Below are positions 45,291 through 58,300 of a stretch of 64,000 nt of DNA, piece after piece. The position numbers and the translations under genes are program-made. Each line of letters opens with the position of its first letter. The first letter of the stretch is position 1. The notes beneath the pieces are model-generated. The model saw only the letters and a list, made by a program, of their open reading frames with translations. It made no database searches and had not been told where the DNA came from. The stretch is from Ancylostoma caninum (taxonomy: Eukaryota > Nematoda > Chromadorea > Rhabditida > Ancylostomatidae): NCBI GenBank assembly GCA_037903475.1, contig JBAJFG010000549.1:2232001-2296000 (forward strand). Reading direction: 5' to 3'.

Positions 45291-46581
45291 TTAGGTATGT
45301 GAAAAAGTTTCCGCCCTCTAGCGATGAGTGATTATATCGTTAGCTATCCTTGCAAATACTCTGTAAATCCTACTTCATTTTGTTGCTTTGACATCTGTCA
45401 ATAATATTTAGTACATATTTGTTTCGATTTACATCAACATCATTTTGTTTTATGGCGATAATCATGCCGATATTTGAGCCAAGTAAGCGTCATTTGCGCG
45501 AAGCACTTCTTTTCTGCTTCAGTTTGAAGAAAACTGCTGCCGAATCTTGCCGAATGCTCATGGAAGCTTATGGGGACCATGCTCCATCAGAAACAACATG
45601 CAAAGAATGGTTCCGACGCTTTAGTAGTGGTGATTTCGATGTTGGAGACAAGCAACGCAGTGGAAGGCCAACAGTTTTGAAGACAAAGAACTTCAATCAT
45701 TAATTGATGAAGATCCACGCCAAACACAAGAAGAGATTGCCAACTCTCTAAATGTTGATAGATCCAACATTTCCAAGCGTCTCAAAGCCATGGGAAAGAT
45801 TTATAAGGAAGGCAGATGGGTACCATACGACTTGACAGAACGCGACATGTAAAGAAGAAAAACCATCTGTGAAATGTTGCTTGACAAACAAAAAAGGAAG
45901 GGATTTCTGCATCGTATCGTTACTGGAGACGAAAAATGGATTCATTTCGATACTCCGCAGAGCCGGAAAGCCATTTGCGACCGTGGCCAACCATCACAAT
46001 CGACGCCAAAGCGCAATATCCATGGGAAGAAGGCAATGCTGTGTATCTGGTGGGACCAGAAGGGAGTCATCTATCATGAGCTGCTTAAACCAGGCCAGAC
46101 GATCACGGGCGATCTCTATAAAGAGCAAATGATTTGTTTAAGCAGAGCATTGCACCAGAAACGGCCGGAACACGAGACAAGGCAGCACAAAGTCATTTTG
46201 CTGCATGACAACGCTCGTCCACATGTTACAAAAGCAGTGAAGAAGACGATTCAAGCACTTCGCTGGGATGTGCTACCACATGCGGCTTATTTACTAGACT
46301 GTGCTCCGTCAGACTACTATTTGTTTCGGTCGATGGCCCACGGGCTTTCCGAGCAGCACTTCCAGTCTTTCGGACACGTCGAAAAATGGGTGAGGGAATG
46401 GATCGAGTCGAAGAACGAGGCCTTCTACCGCCGCGGCATCCGTCTCCTCCCAGAAAGATGGGCAAAGGTTATAGCTAACGATGGCCAGTACTTTGATTGA
46501 TCTATCTGTTTCTTCTCTATTTTGAAAAAAAAAACACTCAATTTCGCTTAAAAAAGGGCGGAAACTTTTTCACATACCTAA
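45291..46581 (+). mobile_element. Mariner-family DNA transposon 2
   Basis: A 1291-bp element with TIRs TTAGGTATGTGAAAAAG on both ends and TA target duplications (45289-45290 and 46582-46583). The transposase region has two lesions. Confidence 0.93.
45419..46500 (+). pseudogene. Mariner transposase with a frameshift and a stop codon
   Basis: The N-terminal part (to about 45680) contains LLFCFSLKKTAAES and WFRRFSSGD, typical of the DNA-binding region. A 1-nt loss near 45678 shifts the frame, and TAA at 45850-45852 interrupts it again. Downstream are GDEKW, HDNARPH and APSDYYLF with 34 residues between the last two catalytic Asp (DD34D). The linker motif is RWVPYDL. The N-terminal and TIR patterns resemble the cecropia/Hsmar1-like group, to which the hookworm element bandit belongs; that placement is from family knowledge and not tested. 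Confidence 0.88.
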
Positions 46582-46583
46582 TA

Positions 46584-49500
46584 TACATATGTATATTACT
46601 TGAACTAAAAAGCAATGGTTATAGCTTAACTTCCAGCAAATTTGCCTCATCACTCGCAGTCAACAGCTTTTTTAGGGAATGGGCGAAGATGAGAGATTCC
46701 TAGAGGCCTCAACCATGTACTGCTCCATAGTTTTCTGATGGATAACGTCATGTCATTCGGTCTTTCTACCATCAAATCACTTGACCACCAGTCTAGGAGG
46801 CAGTCTTCCTTACTAATTGGGGAGATGCCCTCGCCATCTCATTGAACTATCATTTGGCTAAGAAATGCATGGCTGTGCTCGACTGATGGCGACATTCGTT
46901 GCGTGTTCGTCGCCTTTAATTCCGGTTTCATGAGAAGACACAATTTCAATTAGAAATGGTGTTTGCAGCGCAAGCAGCCTTCAAGTTTTTATAGAGCTAC
47001 AGAGAGTCAAGTACACTCCTCCTCATGTCGTTCTGGTCGCTGCTATCCTTACACATAAGGATGAGTTCGGTTAGACAATATTTAGAAAGCGTGGTGCTTT
47101 TACTTAAATTTTTGACCTGGCTGCTTTTTTTTTCTTTTTTTTTCTCGGAAAAAATTCTCTGGTAATCTTTCCTCGTTATCCCCCGTCATCAATGGTTCTT
47201 GAAAAGAACTTGAATTATTTTTCGGAGAAATTATTTATTTATTTAGCATTGAATCGTATTGCTTTTGTAAGTTACTCAAAATCTTTTGTTGTAAACAATC
47301 TCCACCCACTGTAGTTGAAATCCACCTTTGCTGCAAGCTCCCGAGTCCTATTGGTGGATTTCCATCCACAATCGAAGGAGAAATTACCGGAATTGCCGAA
47401 AAAAAAACTCAAAAATGTTTTTTCTACCTGGAAATGCATTTGCTATGTGTTTGCTGGAATTCGAGTAAAATTAAACTATCCAGGAAAATGAATAGTGCAG
47501 CCTTGTGAAGCAAGAAGAGCACTTTCCGATGGATAGAAATATCTACACAGGAAAGCAAATAACTTTTAAAAAATAGTAGTGGCTAATTTCGTAACCAGAT
47601 ACCTGTCAGCCATTTTATGTTGTCGTTTCGTGTCGTCAGTCCTCCGATTTCACTTGCTGGCAAGCCTCCATCTCCACAGCACCTTACCATCATAACCGGA
47701 GCACATATTTTCCGGACCACTTGGATTATTTCCCTTGCAGTTTCCATATTGTTTCCTTTCCTTTGAAGATTAAATCAGGTTGTGTCGGCAAATAGCAAAT
47801 GTTGTTCAGATCCCTAGACAAAAGAGCGTGACAAGCGGAATGGAATTCTTAACATTTACTAGTTCATTGCCGTCACCAGTGTATGGCAAAGAATACGAAA
47901 CTGACTCATGGAAGCGTATTTCTTGAGCTTGTCGAACTGAGCCTTTAATTGGAACAATACCAAAGCTAATGTCTGCAAAATTTCGTAGGATTCGCAGGGT
48001 TCATGCAAGCAATACAAAGCAGAAAGTAGCCACCTTAACAAAGTCAGTAAATATTTGAATGTGAAAACAGCGCTTCCTGATCCTTCAGCGGCAGTATTCT
48101 TAACGGAAATAACTAGCCTGCCTAACAATAGAAGCGGCTTCACAAAGGGGGGGGGGGGAATTCCCGTCTGCCTCAGCCCGAGCGATTTCAGCGACAGCTT
48201 GACTCCGCTGACTTTCAGATTTTTCTTATGCAGAAAGCTCGGCAAAATCTTATCTCTTCCATTTCTGGGGGGGGGGGGGGTATGACTCACACTGCTTTGG
48301 AAACCGTTACCACCTTTGCATGTCGGAGGGAGCTTGCCCTATCATACTCCCTTACCTGAGCGACATCCCGTTCCCAAGGAAGTTGTTATTTACTTTCTAA
48401 CCTCGTATAAATCCCAGAGATGCGGCTTCCTCGAAGTTGTGGAAATTTTTTATGTATACCATCAACTTCCTAGGTAAATACTCGTTTTGCTCTGCGAAAT
48501 ACTCACATTGCTGTGAGAAGATTGGAGAACACAGATTTGTGTCGAATATCCCAAGGGAAAAAAACTTCTAATGAAAATCAAAATTTTCATTTTTTCCCGT
48601 TTGAAAAGGGAGCACTCCACCATAATCGTTCTCATAAACTCAGGAATTATCCGTGGCCGAGTTTTCAAATCAAAGGAGATAAATTTCACCCAAACACATT
48701 ATTGATGGCATATGTACTAATCTTTCCTGGGTCTCGAGCCCGTTTTTTTTTGCTATATGAGAGAACCCTTATATTCATTACACCTAGCTCTCCGTGAAGA
48801 TGCATGATTTATAAGAAATGACAAAAGAATGACATGTTTGCGTCTTTGCATGCCATTCAACAGATTTTTTTCATTAGAAATCGGTTCCCATTTTTTGGAC
48901 GAGTTGCCGGCGCAACACATGCCGAGAAGAAGTCATTAATGTGAAAGCTCATATATCTTTGAAATGAATTACGCTCTGCTGTTGTCAGACCTTTCATCGT
49001 CGACAATTGTTTGAATAGTGGGCGTGGCTTCACAGCAACTCTCTATTCCTCACACGACTCAAAGCGAGTCTCGAGTCTCGTCTCCTCTATTTCTTTCGCT
49101 TTTCTGTCCCTTCCTGATCTTCTGTAAGTCCCTTTTTCCCTTTTTAATTTCAAGAGTACCTCATCATTTTTTTCGGGAAGAGTCAAAAGTTTTTTTGTGG
49201 TGCGTGAAAGGAAATTCATTTTGCGATTCTCTGAAATCTTTAATCAGTGAGTGGATATGGCGAAAAAACCGTCTCAATCCTGTAATTCAAGCGTTTCAGT
49301 CTAGACAGTGCAGAGAAATGTACTTTTTAACGAGTGTTGTTTCAGTTATGCTCACATGAGCACCTACTAGGTACGATGCAAGGACGTTCCTAGTGCTAAT
49401 ATTCAGAGTAGCTATAGTATTTTTACCACTTTGACTTATTTTCACTTGAATGAACATAAGGTGCAAGAATCTCAAAAGATTAATCAAGATCCAACCGCGG

Positions 49501-52500
49501 GCATGAGATCACCCCATCCAACCCCGGACTTCGAAGTCATCCTCTCATCGGCTCCCGTATTTCCAGAATCTATTTGATTCATGTTTTCCTTCAATCTTCT
49601 CTCAACATCCTGTTGTCACTGTTGTTGATATTTTTTCCTCTAGACTCTCTCTTTTTTTCTGAACTTTCTTAGCCTATAATGAATGAGGTACGATCAGGTT
49701 TTACAGAACAATAGACTTTTTTTCGGTTTTTTCAGGCGTAGTTGTTCAGGGAGAACCAGCAGAAGAACACATTTTCAGCGAAAACGCATTACCATAATAC
49801 GCATAGCACACAAATGAGCCAGTGAAATCCTTGGAAATGGCATATATCCACTAGTACATGGGCATGTTTTCGTCGTAAGAGAGCACTTTCTCGTCTAGTG
49901 GGTCGTTTGGCATTTTAACGAGCATTTCGATGCTGCCACCAAGCATAACGCTTCAAGCTATGGCTTATCGCTCACTCACGGATGGCTGCGTAGGAAATGT
50001 CGTTTTTCGTTTCGCTACTATCTGGGGAGCAACTGAGAAAAGAAATTTTCCTGTAGGCCGACTCATTTACGCATGGTAGCAAGTTTTCGATCAGAGGTTG
50101 TAGAGGAGCAACTTACCACTAGAATTTAGAATCTGATGGGGTAACACATGCTTTCCAAAGACCATTGCGAGACAATTTTCTCAGGTCTTATGGCACTTTT
50201 TATCCTAAGGTTAACGGACAAGATTTGGAATAGGCAGTGGTGTTGCACATCTACAGTTTACAGTGAGTGAGAACTGCGTTTTCGCGAACTCGGGAAACGT
50301 GCAACGCGGCCGCGACGCTTGAGCTGGAATCACGCTAGCAAGTCAAAGTTTTCTTGATAGTGTTTCTTCCAGTTCGACGCCAGCTATCCAGAAAGCTAGG
50401 TAATCGATGAAGAAACCCTATAGCTTGATTTCAATGGCGGTAGTAAATACAAGCGCGAGCGTTGCGGTTGCGTAGCGTGCTTCCTGCAAAATAAAAACAA
50501 TAATCAAAATAACTATTAAAAATCTTAATGAAATCAAGAACAACAACTTTAGATTTACGGAATAGTAAGAAAAGATGCAATTTTAGAATTATTTTTTTTC
50601 TAATAATCATATATTTATATTTAGAGTAATGTTTTTTGTATCCGAATAACGCACTTGAGTCGACGCTTACTGCATATGGCAGAGGAAACACCTCACGGAC
50701 ACGTTGGATTCCTCATTTTTTATCCTAGAATTTTGTGTCAGTTCACTTTTTCTTGCTTATTTGGATAAAATTAACTTTAGTTGTTGGCAATTCAAAAACC
50801 AACTCCATTTTCAAGAATTTTCACGGTATATAAGCTCGGCTGAGTCGATTTTACGTTTCCCATCTCTGTTACTTCCATCAAATACCTTCTCAAATCCACA
50901 TTTAGGAGTTGACAAAGTCCTTTGCGTTTTTAAAATAGCTTGTTTTCCTGAAACTCAACCACTCAACTGGTAAATTCGAGAGTTTCGCAAGTTTTCCATT
51001 TCCTATCTAGCTCACACTTTTCCTTCGTCTTTTTTCCCAGTAGATTTTTTCCCAGTAGATTTTCCGAGAATAACAGGATTTCCACCTCAACGGCAGTATA
51101 TCATGTGGAGCAGCAATCCCAAAAAAAATTCCAGAAGTTTTAAACCATGAATTTTTGTTACCGTTTAATGCATTTTCAACGATTTTGCTTCGTTGCCGTA
51201 AAAAAAAGCCTGTGACAAGTTGTTGTGATGTGAACAGCACATCAGCTCTACTATGCATGTTAATGAAGGTAGCAGCTGGAAAATATTATGACAAGGCGTA
51301 TTTCAACTTCCACACTCTCCTCAGTGATTTCTGTTTGTAATCGCATATCAAACACATTTTACTTGGACTATAAAATAGAGTGTTAGTAAAGCACTTATTA
51401 ACTATTCCCTTTCCCGTAAGTTCTGGTTAATGTTGCGGTCCTTCTAGCTCACTACATATGTATTATATTATGACTTCGTTAGGGAGCTATTTTTGGAGTA
51501 TACAAAGCTATTTAAAGCGAAAAATTTGTCAGAAAACTACGTTCAGACCAATCCTATCTAACTATCGCCCTTTGTAACTCATTAGTCACAAAATACACAA
51601 ATTTTTTTCTCTAGCTTGCACAAGCCACGCCTTCTTCTGACATTTTCGTTGTGGGACTCCCACAAAAGCTGTCTTCTGTCTTTCTCTCCTTCCTAGCGAG
51701 CCATCAAGTGTACGTGTACATCTAATCTAATACCTTGCTGTCTGTCAGTCTTACACAAATTTCTCCAAAAAATGGGCGGGGCTGCGAGAAGACTGCATAA
51801 AAAAGTCCTTCTTAAAGATCCATTTATTTTTTTTCAATCATTTATTTATTTATTTATTTTTCAAGGAGGCGTAAAAGAAACTTTTACGCAAAAAAATTTT
51901 TATAATGATTTCAGTAACAGTTTCAACAAGTAACGTGTACCCTAGCTAGGTGTAACCATACCAAGAAGCTATAAAAATAAAAATTAGGTAGAAAAATTAC
52001 TCCACAGCTGTCAATATCTAAGGCACAGATCCATAGCATTAGTCGTTATAGATGTGCCGTGCTTTAGAGATATGAGAGCAGGGGGGGGGGGAGGTAAGAA
52101 AATACAGCAATGAAAGGTTTTTTTTCCTCATTTGCTTTTTTTTGCTTGAAAAAAAACTTTACTTTGTTTAATTTTCCCGTGAAGTCAGTACTTGAAAGGA
52201 AAAAAATATCCACACAGGAAGTGGCGAAGAATCTAGAGTTCCATTGTCTGATCCTTCATTGAGTTCCATCCGTGTGGCAAAAAATTTTTTTCTGAAGAAG
52301 CACGAGAAAAAAGCAACCCTCCCAGTCTCTCTGCTGCTGGGTACAGTTCCATTTTTTGCTACGGATATTACTTTCTTTTTAGGTTAAATTAAATCAATAA
52401 ATATTTTGAAGACAAGGTAAGTAGACGCCTTTCTTGCATTCGTATTGCTCATTGGTGCCAGAGATCTTCCATGGCCTTTGCTCATCCTTCTGAGAATGCG

Positions 52501-55079
52501 CATTAACGGCCGATTGCCAGGTGTAGGATTTCTTCCACTGTTAATAATCTGTGGTCTCTCATCGGCAGGGCATTCTTGGCTTTGCTCTCGCTAAACCTTT
52601 AATCCGGCGATAGTTCTTGGTTCTTTAAATGTTGAGCTGAGAAACGCTCGAGATTCAAGTTCTTTTTTATATAATGTAGGATTCCTGTGATCAAAATTAT
52701 CTTCCCGATTTTGGTTTTATTTCAATAATTAGCTTGCTATGGTCATCACCACTCAAATCAGCGTTAGAAATTATTAACATTCCTCTTCTGATGACCTCCT
52801 CCCCATGTTTTTGCGCATGAACCCGGTCTCCCTTTGTAAACTTGAGGGATTCCTTGAAGTTCGTCTGCCTCCATAAGGTGGAACTACGAGAAGAAGGCCT
52901 GGGCTAGGATTCATGAACGCATAACCAAGGGGAACAAGGCAAGCAAACCAACTTTTGCGTCCTGCGTTTCCTAGCATTACGTAGTCTATACGGAAACCTA
53001 CCACGCTAGCCATAGTTAGTTTGCCAGGTTACGGTTTCAGGAATCGCACCCCTGGTCTTTAGTTTTGCCCATTTTTTCGTGTACAAGGACATTTTTTCCC
53101 CAAGATTCTGCGGATTTGAAGGCAACTCTATTCCACTTCCTCAGACGAAAACGCATTTTAACTTTTTTCAAAGACTTTTAAGCAGCATTTATTCAACTGG
53201 GTTTTCTCCCATTACCTTACGACAATAATCCGGGTTTCTTTGTAGCTACACGATTTGACCCTCCATTGTTTATCTGCTTATTTACTCCATAGCTACTTCA
53301 GCCTTTTAATTATCTAATTATTTCTGTTTTTGTTTATCCAGGCCATTTTCTGGACGCTTTGCAGGAGTCATTCCACTCATACAAGTTGTTTTATAAAAAC
53401 AGCTATGATACGCGGTAGCGGGACTAGTTAGTATTCCCGTGGATATTTTGAGTCTCTTGCTGATTGTTGTGCACGAGTTACCTGAGTGAAATTATCCTTA
53501 TTTTGTTTATTCATGATTCCTTGCAGCTGTTGTCTAGACTGTTGTCTAGACAAGCTGGTCAGGCAAAATATAGTCACATTTAACATGTGCCTTTGCATCC
53601 CTCAGAATTGCGGATAGGATAAAGCTACATAAAACCTTGTGGGATCCAAGACCAGTACTATGATTCATGCAGAATTGAGAGCAGAGATGTGCGTGGTCCA
53701 TTCCCCTGCTGGAGTCGGGAAAGCTATGAAGTTCCCAGAGTTTCCGTTAATGGTGACTTTCTATTCGTAGAACTCATATGATTAATGGTCTGGAAAAAAG
53801 CCGCTAAATTTGTGCTTTTGATAGCTGTAATAAGTACCCAACCACTGCATTCCTTCTTTGAGGATTCCGTCGATTCAGCTTGTTGTTGTGCTCCTTTTTT
53901 GTTTGGACTTTGGCTTGAATCGAGAGGCGTTGATCTCATTCCCTAGGGATGTTACTTCTTCTCCTACTGGAACATGCATAGATGTACATTTCGGGCAAGC
54001 TGTCCTCGAAATGCAAAAGTTCTCTACTTCTTTGCCTACCCTCGATAAGTTCTTCACAGACAAGAAACTCCACTTATCTAGTAGTTTCACTCGTTGTGCA
54101 ATTAGTCCTCCGCTCTCATTAGAAGCTGCTAGTTTGAAATTTTCACTACTAAAAAGGTTCAAATGGCTGGGCCCACCACTTACGTCGTAACAATGCTCTC
54201 AGCAATGGGAAAATTAAGGTCTCCATCACTACAGAAATTACAAATTATCAATTTTGAGAACAGTCTGAAAGAATTGGCCCATTTTCACCCTCTCCAGGAG
54301 AACTATTTGACCGTGTTTGGGGCTGTTGTATGGGAAGGATCACTTACCAGAAAGCATCCAGCGAAAAATGGAAATCGAAAATATAGAAAATTAAAGGGTT
54401 ACGGACAGTAATCAGCATGGAACGTGCCCCATTTCTGCACCACAGGTCTTCTTACTCTTCTAAATACTCGAAATGATCCTGCAGAGGTTCAGCATGATTT
54501 TAGGACTTTTCCGAGCGCACTTTTGAAGCGGGACAAAACCGGATTGGAGACAACCGACTTCATATTTATTTATTTATTCAAAGGCACTCAATGTGCTCCA
54601 TTAGAATTAGAATGAAATGAAATAAAAAAACTGGAACAGCGCGATAATGACAAACAATTATACGCTAAGTTATTTGCTGAGACATTGGCTGCACCTCGAT
54701 GCATGCGAATGAATGTTAGTCAAAAGGCCTACACAGGAGTCAAAGCAGGGAGCAGTAGCAGTTAAAAAGGGGAGATGACGTCTCAATGTAAAATAAGATA
54801 GGCATTCCATTGGAACCTTATGGGTTTTTGGTTTTTCTCTAGAAGAATAACCTTAGAATCTGCACTCACTGGTCAGACTCTCACAGATTTTTCACCTATC
54901 ATGAGCGGGAGGGGAGGGGGTGGGAGACGCCCCGAAATGTTCCATTTTTATGATCTTGGCCATAACCATGTTTTTATTGAAATCATCACCTCTGTGAAGA
55001 ATATTTCACTCTTTTTTGTTTGTTTTTTTGAATAGGGTTTTGTTTCAATCAGCAATAACTTTTGCTTGATATGGATACA
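46584..55079. other. Gene-poor region, part 2
   Basis: AT-rich with several long G runs (48148, 48269, 52081). A minus-strand ORF 53875-54162 and a + ORF 53858-54190 overlap. The minus one contains a CPKC motif and has an acceptor-like TTTTTAG at its start, but no domain is recognised and no partner exon was found. Confidence 0.4.
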
Positions 55080-55087
55080 CTTGTTAG

Positions 55088-55313
55088 TAGGGGTGGGGGC
55101 GGTGGGGGGGGGGGGGGTTCGAAATTACTTTACAATACAAATAAAAATCTTGTATTAGTTTATTTTTGAATGTTTATTTTCATTATTATTTTTGATATAA
55201 TTTTCATTACTTATTTATTGTTACAATTATTGTTTTTATTCACTTCTTTCCGTCCCCAAAACGGCGGAGACCCCACGCCCCCCCCTCTCGCCCACTTTCT
55301 GCGTCCGCCACTG
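55088..55313. mobile_element. hAT-type MITE, copy 3
   Basis: The right end is CTTTCTGCGTCCGCCACTG and the left end a diverged TAGGGGTGGGGGCGG. It is flanked by a perfect 8-bp duplication cttgttag (55080-55087 and 55314-55321), diagnostic of hAT-type insertion. Confidence 0.75.
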
Positions 55314-55321
55314 CTTGTTAG

Positions 55322-58300
55322 ATATTTTATGGATGAATCATCACTTTTACGGCGTCATTTAGACCCATTACCGCATTCTTCTCCTTTCTCAGCATAAAGA
55401 CAGCTTTTTTGGCTGATCATACGACTTCTCCTCTGTCTGTTCTCTATGTTGTTTTGCCACAAACCGCTCGAATTTAGCCTCAAAATGACAACGAGCAGGA
55501 GCTCGAACTCGTGCTGTCACAGTGGCGAAAAATCCCTTAAAAATGCATGGTAACTGCTCTGGCCACAGAATAAATTGTTCTTGAACTTCCATTTAATGCC
55601 CCGGTGAACTTGCTAAGCAGTTCGCTCTTTAATTCAATTTTAAAAACACTCGTTCTCGTCAGTGTTTAGATACCGATTTTCAAATCTGTTCCTCCCTCCT
55701 TATACTAGAAAATCGTAGCATCACAAATCGCAGTCTCATATCTGGAGTTTTCCCATGCTAGCCACTCAAAATAATCATTGGCTTCCCAGGTTTTTTTTTT
55801 CACGGCAAAATATTGTGCTCCACTAGAGGTTACCAATCGAAATTAGCTTCCGGCCTTCAGTTCCTGCCTGCATATGGGAGCTCAATGTTGTCTCCATTCA
55901 AGAGTTCTCATTCAAGATCTAGATAAAATGTTGGATTTATGTTCTTCATTGAAGTTCTCACTCCTCTTTTTCTTTACCTTTGCACTGCATAAGAGCTATG
56001 TTTTCGACATTATGAAAGGTAGGCGTGGGTCCGGCTAAAAGAAAGCTCCCAAACCCTTGTTTGTGCTGTAGTGTAGTTTGACAGCAAAAGAGTTAGGGAT
56101 AGTGGGATGTGGTTTTTGTACTCTCTATTTTTTTTCCAAAAAAAGCTTCCAGAACCCACAGCAGAACTCGTGCAATAGTAATGTAGTGGTTTTGGAAGCC
56201 TGAGGACTATAACCGGACCTGTGTTTTGCGTTTTTGAATAGACAGATCATAATATGAGAAGTTTCGGTAAGATTTGAGTAGTATCGTGGATGTTTGTTAG
56301 AAATTTGGTAACAACACCAGACCCTAGCAATGATCTTAATTTTACCAAATTCATTTTTTTTGTCATGTTCGTCAGAGTGAAGAGTAAGCTTTCCCCTGAT
56401 TTGCTCATACCTTACATTTATGCTAGCATGACCTTCATAAAATAGCTTAACTTTAATGAATACTAAAATGAGTAGAACTGTGTACACTTCAATATCGTCC
56501 ACGTGGGGTGTAACTTTTTTCGCTTAAATCTCATTATCTTTTTCGGACTTTTTTGTTTCTATCGCGAATTTTTCTTAATGTTCACACCTCAATACAATTA
56601 CAAATCTGATGTTTTTTGCTCAGCACCGCCTTACGCGCGCCGACAATTCCCCGAATCCGCTTCTTTTCCACTAGAATAGCGTTCATTCAGCAAATTGAAT
56701 AGGGCGAATTTCCGGCGTTGACATTCGTATGAGGGTGTCAACAGCATTGCAAGTGAAGCTTCGCTTTGTTCAAGTCGTGTTCAGTTTTTCCAGAGCATTC
56801 TAAACCACGTTACTGCAGTAAAATCCTGGATATATTTAGTTCTCAGAGAAATGCGCTCAAACTGAAGGTTGTTTTGTTCTCTGAACCTTGACAAAGCCTC
56901 CCATTAACGACTTGTTTTCTTGTTTTGCATTTTATGCACATCCGCTTTCTTCCCCCTAATTAACAAAGCGATCTGCTATCGCTCGAAGAGGAAATTCAGA
57001 CGCTATCAACAGAATTTTACTAGCGATGTGATCTCCGGTCGTCAATGTGAGTTTCCGCCTGGCAACTTCATAATCCTCAACTGTTCAAAAAGTCTGCAAA
57101 GGTACCCTTCGTATTGTACGACATTTGCTTGAAAAAAAGCGAATCATGGCGCTTTGGATGGCTGTTAACTGTTTGATCCTCGTGTATTTTCGATTTTGTT
57201 TTTTTTCTTCTTTTCAGATTTCAGAATACTACAAAAATTGTAGGATTTTTTTTCTGCATCTTATGAGGGTTGAAACGCGATGGGACAGAGCTTTAATTGC
57301 GCTGAAGTTCACTCAGCAAACTGAGAGAAGTACCACATGCGTGAGAAAAAACGACATTTTGAAAAGTTCGTGGGTTGGGTAACTGAACCGAGATCGAGAG
57401 GGTCAACTGATCCGTAGATCGTCCCACCTTCCAAACTTAAATTTGGAGGTGCTTTGGATAACTGCGCCATATGTAGTCGAGGCTTGATGCTACTGTTAAC
57501 TTGGGACCGTATGAAAAACGCATAAAATAAGTCACTATGGTGAATCATTTGGAGCAATCCGAGAAATTAAAGAAGTAAAGAGCTTGCTTGCCTTTCCTTC
57601 AGGAACGCGAGGCTCTCTATTTTGCGGATATTCCAATTGAAAAGTCGATTTTGAACATATTTACTACCTGATTCGGTCCAAGTGACTGAATGAAGTTTTG
57701 AAATAGCTTTCCATGCGATATTTGCTATTTCCGCTCACAACACCGAACTTCACAATGGCGTTACTGGTTCTGTATTCTGAAGAAAGCGAGGATTCGCTGA
57801 TTGTTCAAGTGCTCCTAGTACTGAAGTTTGTTGAGTGGGCCATTTCGACATTGCAATATGATCAAGGCAGGTAAGAAAAGCATAAAAAGCAGGGCAACCT
57901 CAAAAAAAGGGCTACAGGCTGTTGAACTTTCATTTTCGCTGAAAATTTCTTTTTTTTTCCCTTGCCTTAGCCGTTATTTATGTTTACTCAGACTGGAAAT
58001 TTCTATTATTTCCTTCACTCAGATGAACCACTCCAAAGCGCGAGAGGTTGTTATTGTTTCGAGGCCAGAAATTACTCGTTATTATACATATGTATTTAAT
58101 TAACTCGCTCTGCGTTTATCCCCGAAGTAATATAGGTTTTAAGATCAGTGGCAATAATATTTATATTTTTTCTCATCGAAAATTATAGAGTAGGGCATCA
58201 AAATGGTATACGTTCTCATTGTCTACTACATTACTTGACGGTAAACGTACTCGTCGTCTACCACATTGCTTAAGTAGAACAAGCGCAGTGCTTTGTGGGA

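Noticed and set aside
47859..48290. 143-codon minus-strand ORF
   Set aside because: It begins in a C run (PPPP) and spans another one. The composition is repeat-driven, with no domain or splice context.
53858..54190. Overlapping ORFs on both strands, the minus one with a CPKC motif
   Set aside because: Open on both strands, no known domain and no partner exons. Mentioned only in the region description.
56125..56502. 125-codon minus-strand ORF
   Set aside because: No recognised domain, signal peptide, promoter or flanking splice sites; an ORF this long is plausible by chance in 64 kb.
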